Part shown: in pieces, positions 55,839-64,000 of the stretch
Position numbering within the stretch: the first letter of the stretch is position 1
Layout: each line of letters begins with the position of its first letter
DNA from: Chytriomyces cf. hyalinus JEL632
Lineage: Eukaryota; Chytridiomycota; Chytridiomycetes; Chytridiales; Chytriomycetaceae
Length of the DNA: 64,000 nt
Direction of reading: 5' to 3'
Assembly: GCA_025435555.1 (NCBI GenBank)
Contig: JAIWWG010000074.1
Location: 62,001-126,000, forward strand
The notes under the pieces: generated by a model
What the model saw: the letters and a program-made list of their open reading frames with translations, nothing else
Told to the model about the DNA's origin: nothing
Databases searched by the model: none
Made by a program: the position numbers and the translations under genes

Positions 55839-58800
55839 ATGCAGACGGTAAATATTCAAGAGCAGATCGGGTTTGGTAATCCAACTCCAAAACGCAAGCT
55901 GGAGCAGTGTGCAACAAACCCAGCTGCCAGCATGATGTCTTCCACGGCCTTCTCGGACGCGGCGCCTGCGCCAAAGAAGTTGAGCATTAAAGGATTCAAA
56001 GGTGTCTCTCGCTCGCCCCATGTCCGAGTTAAACGGAGACTAACAAGTGCCCCCCCAAATAGTGAAGCCGAAGGTGTCTGAATCATTTGTATCGGACTCG
56101 CTATCGCTTCTCGAAGCTGCTGTGCGGTCCATTCGACGTCAGTCGGGCCATCGACTGTCTCTCGAAGAGCTGTATAAGGTGCCGCATGTCGCATATATCA
56201 CCGCATGCGTAATCGTATCTGTTTTGACGTAATCATTCATAGGCGTGCGAGCATTTGTGCCTGCATGGGTCTGCGTCGAAAGTGTACTCCATGCTCCACA
56301 GCACCTGCAAGGACAACACAGAAGCGCTTATGGCGCGCGTGAGAAGGTACCCCCTAGTTTATTGCGCATGAATCAAGAGACAACAGTGTCCAAATTGGTT
56401 TTTCCAGTCTGCCAACCTCCACTCCAAATGTGGAGTTCCTCGAAGCTCTGAACAACGAGTGGCTTCAATTTTGTCGTTCGCAGATCATGATTCGCTCAAT
56501 CTTTCTTTATCTCGATCGGACATATGTTATTCAGACCCAAGGTGTCAAGTCCATCTGGGATATGGGACTTGATGTCTTTCGTTTGGCGTTCCTCGAAAAT
56601 GATGCGATGCTGGACGACTCCAATTCCTTCAAAACGCGCGTTGTCGATGCTCTACTATCAGTCATCGAATGCGAGCGGTATGATCTCACCGTGTTTTCAA
56701 TCCACAATATTCACATGTGTGCAATCCACAGAACCGGCCAGCAAACCCCAACCTATCTTTTGAAGTCCCTGATCTCCATGTTTCTGGAGCTCGGCACATA
56801 CTTGACCGCTTTTGAGACCCGGTTTCTCGGAGTTACAGAGTCCTTCTATGTGTCTGAAGGTGCTCGATGGATTGCTGATATGGGCGAAGGCAGTTTGAAT
56901 GGATTAGCCGTTGGAACATATTTAGCGCACGCTGAAAAGCGAATTGATGAAGAGAAAATGCGGTGTGGAATGACGGGGTATCTGAGCCTCGCAACGCGAA
57001 AGAGCTTGGTTGCAATTGTCGAGCGAATTTTGATCGAAACCCACATTGAATCTCTGTTGAGAAAGGGTACATTATGGGGCCTATTGAATGATACTTACGC
57101 TGAATTTCTTTTCTTCTCTTGTCGATATCAGGATTTGATGACTTGATCCAAAATGATCGGGTGGAAGATCTTACACGCATGTATACCCTCTTTTCGCGTG
57201 CACCCAACGGGCTCGTAAATATCCGTAAATACTTTGGCGATTATATTGCGGTAACGGCTATTTCCTGAGATGGATCATTCACTTTCTGGTTTAGTGCTTA
57301 ACTCGCACAACAGAAAGTGGGTCTTTCAATCGTAAACGATGTGAACCGCGATCCAACCATGATTCTGGACCTAATCGCTTTCAAAAAGCGCATGGAAAAC
57401 CTGACAAACACCGCGTTTGCCAGTTCGAAAGAATTTATGCAAGTCATTCGCGAATCCTTTGAAAAGTTTATCAACAAGAGACACAACAAGCCTGCTGAAT
57501 TGATTGCCAAACATGTCGATTCACTTATGAAAACGGGGAAGGGGATCACGGAAACGGAGACAGAGGAAGTGTTGGATCAGTGTCTTGCACTGTTTCGATT
57601 TATTCATGGTGAGGCGTTGCCAATCATCACATGAGTTCTTTAACGCGCAGTTTATCGTCTTGATCATTATTTTAGGGAAGGATGTCTTTGAAGCATTTTA
57701 CAAAAAAGATTTGGCAAAGAGACTGTTGTTGGGGAAGAGTTCGAGTGTGGACTCTGAAAAGAGTATGCTGTCGAAACTCAAAATTGAGTGTGGCGCTGCA
57801 TTCACTTCAAAACTTGAAAACATGTTCAAAGATATCGAGACATCGAAAGACTTTGTCACCAGTTTCAGAGAAGTAAGTCGGCACGCTGTTATCTGATCGT
57901 CACAGCGATAATTGACTATTCTAATAATTCATAGTCTCCTCGGCTCATGACGCAACTTGGTTCAGTTGAAGTTTACGTGAATTTCTTGACGGCAGGGATG
58001 TGGCCCACGTATCCACCTGCACCTCTGACGATTCCTGCTGAGGTTAGCTGCACAATCCACCGATACATTTGGAGGCATCCAACTAATTTCCTGGATCACT
58101 TAGCTCGAGCGTCTGCAAACAGTCTACAAAGACTTTTACATGAGCAAACACAACGGACGTAGAATTACTTGGCAGAATCAGCTGGGGCATTGCGTATTGA
58201 AGGCAAGCTTCAAAAAGGTGAGTGAATCGTTTACTTGTTTAGCGCAGTGACGCCTGTTCCTGAATGTTGTGTCAAAAAACAACTTCGCGCATGAAGGCTA
58301 CAAAGGAACTATCGGTCTCGCTATTCCAAAGCGCAGTATTGCTTCTCTTTAACGAAAAATCGAACCTATCGTATTCCGAAATCCTTGCCGCAACTAACAT
58401 GGAGCCCAAAGAGCTCGAACGCACATTACAATCTCTCGCATGCGGCAAACTGCGAGTTTTAACAAAAGAGCCGAAAGGACGCGACGTGCACTCAACCGAC
58501 ACGTTCCTATTCAACCACGCGTTTGAAAACCCGCTATTCAGGATAAAAATCAACAGCATTCAAATGAAAGAGACTGTGGAAGAAAACAAGGAAACAACGG
58601 AAAAAGTGTTTGCTGATCGGCAATATCAGGTGGACGCAGCAATTGTGCGGATCATGAAGGCGCGTAAAAAACTTTCGCACACGTTGTTGATTGCGGAGTT
58701 GTTTGAGCAGCTGAAGTTTCCAATCAAGGTTTTTGTATTGCTTAAGATACTTTTTTTATCGCATGTTACTGATACCCTTGCATTAAACACAGGCGCCGGA

Positions 58801-58888
58801 TCTGAAGAAGCGCATCGAGTCGCTGATTGATCGCGAATATCTGGAGAGAGAGAGCGGCGAATCTGCCGCGTATGTGTATCTTGCTTGA
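55839..58888 (+). CDS. CUL4: Cullin-4, scaffold of CRL4 ubiquitin ligases
   Basis: Intact gene with about ten short introns, all with clean GT-AG sites. N-terminus with an NLS-like TPKRKLEQ, then KLSIKGFK joined to [20 protein letters not shown] and [27 protein letters not shown]; the cullin repeats with [20 protein letters not shown] and [52 protein letters not shown] and [12 protein letters not shown]-type sequence; [39 protein letters not shown]-type; [18 protein letters not shown]; and the neddylation/winged-helix end [52 protein letters not shown] and [10 protein letters not shown]-type motifs separate CUL4 from CUL1/CUL3. ATG 55839 includes the NLS; 55932 is an alternative start. A truncated copy lies at 8879-10343. 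Confidence 0.92.
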
Positions 58889-59414
58889 ATGAGTCTGAGA
58901 CCTGTCTTTGAATAAAAAATAAGCTGCGCGATAGAATGAACCAGCAGTTGACATTGATGTGAAGCATGTCGCGAAGAACAGATACTCAAGAAATCATAAT
59001 AATAAACGGTATTTTTTACAGACGAGATGAGTGGTTTTATTTTGGGTGGTTCCAGCTTGCTTTTCGCAACAGAAAACGAAATCGAGCTTCAGTGTCAGCC
59101 GAAAGCAACGCCAAGCGTGCTTTCGTTTCCAGTGGGAGCCGCGAGGAGGCCCTGAATCATGTCCCACCACCTGTAAAAGAAGGGTTAGTACGTAACGCGT
59201 GCTTTGGCCGCATCGTCCGTCGGTCGGGCATTCATCGTCGGAAAGGGGCTCGCCGTTGTCAAGTAGCAGAGACAGCATCGTCGGGATTCGATCTGTTGCT
59301 CCAGTGTCCCATGCGTAGCTGTCGGACTTCGGGTGGTCTCGATCTTGTGGCCGTTTCGTCATCTCGTATCCCATGTGTGTTGCGTGTTTGACTTTCGTTC
59401 ATCCCCCAGTTGAC
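58889..59414. other. Intergenic; one unassigned minus-strand ORF
   Basis: After the CUL4 stop an AATAAA-like signal is seen near 58912. A minus-strand ORF at 58994-59374 includes IPTMLSLLLDNGEPLSDDE, which looks protein-like, but no family, splice pattern or start context supports it. Confidence 0.35.
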
Positions 59415-61009
59415 TCATTTTTCTGCCGCAATCCGAGCAGACCTTCTCGGTGGCACCTTTGCCGCGATTCGCTTGCTACGACGAACCCGCTCTTTCTTCA
59501 CCCGGACACTTGGTTCCGCTTCAGCTTCAGCAGCATCTGCATCCACTGCTGCATGCACCACCACAGCTTCAGCCGCCACAACCTCCACCACCTCATCCAC
59601 AAGATGGATCTCCGCATTCGCAACACCTCCGAGCAGCCCATTCATGTCAAATATGTAAGCCCCTCCATCACATCCGCACGCATGGACCAAATCCGGTCAT
59701 ACGCAACCGGCCATTCGAGTCCAGCAATGCATTGAGTCACCCTGTACATCTGCTCATCTGTGTACCCAGTGAACTCAAGACATGCATCCAGCTCGCGATT
59801 CGGCATCATGTCCACCGTCACCGCCTTGAAAGCGGCGGCTGCGATGATGCTATAGGGTAGGTCAGCCACTTGATACGAGATGACCACCTGCTCCAAGACC
59901 CAGAACGCGGCCGAGAGCATGTTGTCCGGAATGTCGACCTTCTTTTCAAAATCCAGAGCGTTGGTGTCCGTCTTCGTCAACGCCGTGAAGTTTGCAAAGT
60001 AGACAAGCATCCAGTCCGAGTGCGTCGGGCCGCCCAGGTTCCATTCAAACATGCCAAGAATCCTCCGGCTCCGCGAAGTACGCTTGTATAACAGCATGCG
60101 ATAAGCAGCCATACCTATCCAGCCCCGCTGGATTTACGGGCGTATCGCTTCGAATACTGGCTGTAGTGCGACTCTGCCATGCGCACGCATATCAAGTAGA
60201 TATCCGGGAGATCCCATTCGGCAATATTGACGGACCTGGCGAAAATCAAATCAAAATATGCCAGCGTGCGGTAGATAACCTCACGGGGGATTTTGTGCTG
60301 ACAGCCGTCAGAGAACAACTGCAGCACCTGTAACTTCACGAAGCCTGCCCTAAGGTTTGGGTTGCGCGCGAGAAGTGTGTCAAACGTCGGTCCAACAGAG
60401 AACTCCTCCTCGGCCTGAGGGATAAAAGATACAAGAGACAGAATAAGAATGAGAATGATGAATAGAAGTAAATAAACAACAGAACATCACCTTGATCAAG
60501 TGTTGGATCCAGACGGCCTGACCAGAGCAGTCCAACCCGGATCCAAAAACTCGGTCACAGGCCGAGTTGAACGCGCTCAGATCTTGGACAGACTCCGTCG
60601 AAAAGTCCTGTGAGTACGCCTCGACCCTCTCATGCAGGTAAGTCGCCCCTGGCACCGTACCAAAGTCCAGGAGACGACTGTCCCAACGCGGCGCGACGAT
60701 GACATCCTCGGCTGTCTCGGAGACTTGGGACGATTCATCGGCACTATCGACACCGCGCGCACGGAGAAGCTGAAGGTATCTAGGGACCTCAGAGAACCAA
60801 AAAGTGGGGGTTAGTGCAGGGGAATCATCATGAGAAGGAACAGGAGAAGAACGTGAACGGCGGGTCTGTGTTGCCACAGGCGTGCATTCAACATTGTGGG
60901 CGCTGGGATCGCTGGGGTCGCTGTAGCTTGAAGTAGGGTCACTGGGGGCAGCTTCCACGACTTGTCGCTGGGGGCTCATGGAAACAAAGGAGGCAGTAAC
61001 GGCGGGCAT
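59415..61009 (-). CDS. Cyclin-domain protein
   Basis: ATG 61009 (MPAVTASFVSMSPQRQ). A Ser/Pro-rich N-terminal region is followed by a cyclin N-box: FNSACDRVFGSGLDCSGQAV with WIQHLIK, then FVKLQVLQLFSDGCQHKIPR, EVIYRTLAYFDLIFARSVNI and PDIYLICVRMAESHYSQYSK. The C-terminal cyclin fold has RRILGMFEWNLGGPTHSDWM, LVYFANFTAL, VADLPYSIIAAAAFKAVTV and CLEFTGYTDEQMYRVTQCIA. A last block rich in Val/Glu/Ala ends in a basic tail with KRIAAKVPPRRSARIAAEK; its junction to the cyclin fold near 59660 is unresolved, and an alternative end is the stop at 59642. The fold resembles A/B/E-type cyclins but is diverged, so the partner CDK and cell-cycle stage are not assigned. Confidence 0.68.
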
Positions 61010-62038
61010 TATTGGATCTTTGTCAAATGTTTGCAAAAGTGCAAGGTCCAAAATTTATGCTCCGACAATGTTTGTTTTGATGACGCGACTTTTGTTTTGA
61101 TGTTTGCTTGGCAGTTGAGCGGAGTTTCGCATTGTCCGGCCTGTCAAAAATGGGGTTCTTGGTTGTCAGCATCTTGGCCGAGCAATGCACCAGCACGGGA
61201 GTGCGCGAGCAAATAAACGAGAGTGCTGAGTGGCACACGAGCTTTATTCGAAGCTTGCGTTTGCAGAGAAGAGAGGGGATAGAGATGCGGGGATGCGAGA
61301 GACAGGTCGCGTCGCTGTCCTGATTCAGAACATGATTCAGCTAGACAAACAGCGCTTCCAGTCAAATCTCACCTTATACATCCTCGATGCGGCTCTGCAT
61401 GCTTGATGAATGAAATTTGATCGCCTGTCGCAGTTGTGGTTGTTTTTCAGAATCGGCAATGGTCCCTTTTGGCATGCTCACCTCAGAACATATCAATCAC
61501 CGATAGCCAGCTTCTGGATCAAGTTAAGAAACTCTTGGCTGCGCAAACTGTGATTCGCGAATTGACGAGTGGCGCACGCAAATTCGAACAGCACACCATC
61601 CACCACGCGATTTAACCCCAATAATCCCAAACACCTATCGCGGTGTATAATTATATGCATTTATGTCGAAAGAGCCAACTGAAAGGATGCGAATTTCCAA
61701 CAATGGAACGCGTTAGGGTGGATCGAAAAAGCGAGCAAAAATATAAACTCACATTGATGCACAAGAACTTATATTCGCTTCGTGTTCTAACTGTGAGTTG
61801 ATTTCGTGGTGCAGACAGTTAATGTAGTTGTTGTTGCGCCAAACACTCGATATGCACACAACGCCAAGTCTTAAATTGAGGAGAAACAGTGCAATGAGCC
61901 TTTGGACATGCCCGTATACTGCTCTTTCGAACACTTGTGACTCTGCATGCGTGATGAATGAGGTGTTGTGAGTTGATCGCGTGGTGCGCGCGGTTTAAAT
62001 CGCCCGTCATTTCGTCGACCACCTGACAAGCGCGCAAT
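61010..62038. other. Intergenic with a diverged 175-bp tandem repeat
   Basis: No gene recognised. From about 61790 a unit of 175 bp occurs twice (61790-61964 and 61965-62140). TGTGAGTTGAT at 61792 and 61967, and GAGAAACAGTG at 61881 and 62056, are each spaced by 175 bp. A partial third match (TGCATGC.TGATGAATGA) lies near 61398 and 61945. The second unit runs into the block shared with 2693. Confidence 0.6.
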
Positions 62039-62481
62039 GTCAATCTTGAAGCAAGGAGAAACAGTGAATTGGGCCTTCAAAATGCCTTACCTTTCTTTTT
62101 ACGTGGATGGAAGCTTGCTGCAATTTCGATAACCGGTCCAGGAATCCTAAGGTCGCAAGCCGTAAGTATCGCTGACCTGACAAGCAACAGTGGCAGTTAA
62201 GTCCCATCGCAAAGTTGTAAGTGAGCTCCACTTACCACATTCAGACGTAGATGTCAAGTTGCGACCGTTGCGCTGCTTGTTTGTGTTGATTGGTTGTGTA
62301 AAAGAGTGTGCCGGTCTATTGCTGCTCGACTCTTGGCTGCTGAGGAGCTTTCGATGATATAGGAAGTCAGTGGAAGGTCGTTTGCAAGCATTTGGTTCCA
62401 ACTTACATTCACAGATCCTCCGCTGAAGCATTGCTCACTGTTGCCTGTGTTTGCTGAAATCAATTTCAAATTTCACTCAAA
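62039..62481. repeat. Direct repeat, partner of 2693-3123
   Basis: The less altered copy of the block at 2693-3123, located downstream of the deoxyhypusine synthase gene. Several perfect minus-strand donor-like GTAAGT/GTAAGG sites (near 62401, 62234 and 62091) suggest it may once have held a small spliced gene. A conserved piece AASFHPRKKK precedes the last donor in both copies. I cannot assemble a supported product. Confidence 0.75.
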
Positions 62482-62751
62482 GCAAAAAACCACAACTAAA
62501 AGCGATCGATATCTTAACGTCAAAGCGCAGCATTGCCTCTCTTACAGCTGTCGGCGGTACAGCTCCTTCAGCTCCCAGGAACAGTGCATGCTGAGAGATG
62601 CGTTTCAGCTTAACTTTGAAACGCCGGAGGACACGCTGCAACGAACGCGACAGTAAAGCATACCGAAGATGGTCGATTCTCGCAAACACTGTAGCTTTAT
62701 CTGTCAAATGTGACTGTAATTTACGTATACACAGGCGCAGCATCGCGTTTT
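62482..62751. other. Spacer between the repeat block and DHS; not duplicated at the left
   Basis: Holds a minus-strand ORF of 88 codons without family resemblance. This segment is missing from the left-hand copy of the locus, where the repeat block meets the DHS remnant directly. Confidence 0.5.
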
Positions 62752-63975
62752 TTATTTCGATTGTTCAGCTTTCAGCTTTTCAACCTTTGCGGCAAAAGTC
62801 TCTGCAACAATGAGAGGGAACACGATGGTTGCATCCGCGTACACTTTCACGGGCTTAGCTTCGATCTTAATCTTTCCCCAGGAGACTGCTTCGTCGGGGC
62901 GAGCACCAGCGTCGCTTCCATCAAACTCCTGGCCCGTGTTGATGTACACTGAGAAATCAGCGCCATTCCGCTGATCATATAAAAGAGTTAAACGCCACGC
63001 AGGGAATACTCCATTTGCCATTTCAGGGTTACCATCAAATTCGCGTTACAAATGTGATGTTTGATCACACCTCCTCCCAAAATTACCATTCCAGTTTTCT
63101 TTGCATACACGGCATGGTTGTTGATGGATCTAATGTCAGCTGCAATATCGATTATAAGTCCTGGGTTCCTGAATGAATGAAAGTAGATCATGTCTCCCAA
63201 TGATCCGTCTGTGATGGCTGGGCAGTAGATGGGAATATCGTTTTTGTACGCCCAATAAGCGACGCTGGATGGATCATTTATCTTCTGACCCAAGCGATGA
63301 ATCATTTTCGAAGGAGTCCAAGAAGTCCCCTGATAAAAAGCAAGAACGGTGAGTTACGACCATTCGAAATGTAGCAGCAGCAGCAACCTTTGTCTTTTGC
63401 TCGTCCAACATTTCATCCAGAATCGGCATCACCCAGTCTTCAAATGCGCAGTAGTTTGCATTGGGAACCACCAAGTTTCCAATTCGGTTCAAGCCTTTAT
63501 CACGCAGCTCTTTCCCCGGAACATTGAACGACGCCAGAAATGTACTGCCCAAACATTTGATAAAGTCCTCCTCCACTCCTCCCGCACTAGTTACAATGAC
63601 ATCGACTTGCTTATGCTCAACCAAGTACCGGATCGATTCCCTCAAACCAGAAGAAATCATGTTGGAAGTATAGCCGAAGAATATCTTGCATTTCGGGGGA
63701 GGCGGTGGGGGTGCGTTCGGGTTGTCGGGATCAGGCAGACTGTCGTCTGCAGGCACAGATGGATCGTCTTCGATGCGCCAGTTAATCTGCAAAGTCGCAG
63801 TTTCAGCCAGTGTTTATGAGACAGGTCCCAACCATACCATACGGTTAATCTCGCAGATGGCCTCTCCCACGCTTGTTGCCTGAAAGCCTGTCGTGATCAT
63901 GCTTCGGATCACAGCTCCATGGTTGATGCCGTTGTTGAAGTCGTACCCTTTGACTGACACGGCACTTGCCGGCAT
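62752..63975 (-). CDS. DYS1: Deoxyhypusine synthase
   Basis: Makes deoxyhypusine on eIF5A from spermidine, with NAD. Four exons are visible. [20 protein letters not shown] and [17 protein letters not shown] form the first. The second holds [39 protein letters not shown] and [20 protein letters not shown]. The third has [38 protein letters not shown] and [20 protein letters not shown]. The fourth has [19 protein letters not shown] and [11 protein letters not shown], with the catalytic Lys in the WGK block, then [21 protein letters not shown] short PPPPPP insert lies in exon 2. ATG 63975 gives a short N-terminus; an acceptor-like CAG just upstream means another 5' exon beyond the window edge is possible. 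Confidence 0.92.
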
Positions 63976-64000
63976 CTCGACTGATGAATGCAACGATCAG

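Noticed and set aside
55839-58888. Cullin-3 identity for the right-hand cullin
   Set aside because: [34 protein letters not shown] and IQMKETVEE are cullin-4 patterns; cullin-3 differs at each.
62147-62431. Minus-strand ORF shared by both DHS-flank copies as a conserved gene
   Set aside because: Differences between the copies change amino acids freely and the flanking donor sites do not assemble into a product; shared ancestry of the DNA explains the shared ORF.

Overview
The window looks like nuclear DNA of a zoosporic (chytrid-type) fungus. Genes are densely packed and carry many short GT-AG introns (about 35-100 bp, several with CTAAC-like branch points). There are fungal families (SEC14-like arrays, a Swi6/Mbp1-type ankyrin factor, Kin4-like kinases, a GPI-anchored wall protein), and a flagellar gene (CFAP100) that only flagellated fungi keep. 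The assignment to chytrids is inference.

Layout. 1-2.4 kb: a cyclase-like fragment at the edge, a His/Met/Pro-rich ORF and a small membrane ORF. 2.7-3.4 kb: a decayed copy of sequence from 62.0-63.1 kb, including a deoxyhypusine synthase remnant. 3.9-8.0 kb: a cytochrome b5/acyl-CoA dehydrogenase fusion and a 2OG-Fe(II) oxygenase with an in-frame upstream ORF. 8.1-10.3 kb: relics (HNH-like; truncated cullin-4 copy). 10.7-13.3 kb: CFAP100. 13.4-18.9 kb: four tandem SEC14-like genes, one of them dead, around a GPI-anchored protein. 19.3-23.9 kb: a MULE-type DNA transposon with a Ulp1-like protease gene. 24.0-30.8 kb: an inverted duplication of a tRNA-Gly locus, one arm of which is split by a young, whole-looking Ty3/gypsy element. 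30.9-36.2 kb: DPM1, methionyl-tRNA synthetase and a mitochondrial carrier. 36.3-40.7 kb: an ankyrin protein and a Swi6-like factor in divergent orientation. 40.8-48.3 kb: two tandem Kin4-like kinases with KA1-type tails. 48.4-49.2 kb: GINS subunit PSF3. 49.3-54.1 kb: a paladin-like protein with three CX5R repeats. 54.1-55.8 kb: gene-poor, with a direct repeat. 55.8-58.9 kb: intact cullin-4. 59.4-61.0 kb: a cyclin. 62.8-64 kb: deoxyhypusine synthase.

Most intact genes are housekeeping or cell-cycle genes (CUL4, cyclin, Swi6-like, Kin4-like, PSF3) with no operon-like logic. The main interest is structural. Two right-hand genes (CUL4 and DHS) have left-hand relic copies about 50-60 kb away. The CUL4 relic carries a roughly 1-kb near-identical tract inside otherwise diverged sequence, which suggests gene conversion. 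The Ty3-like element sits 3 bp upstream of a tRNA gene, and the sister palindrome arm preserves the empty site. Coordinates of multi-exon genes run from start codon to stop codon and include introns; splice sites were inferred by eye.
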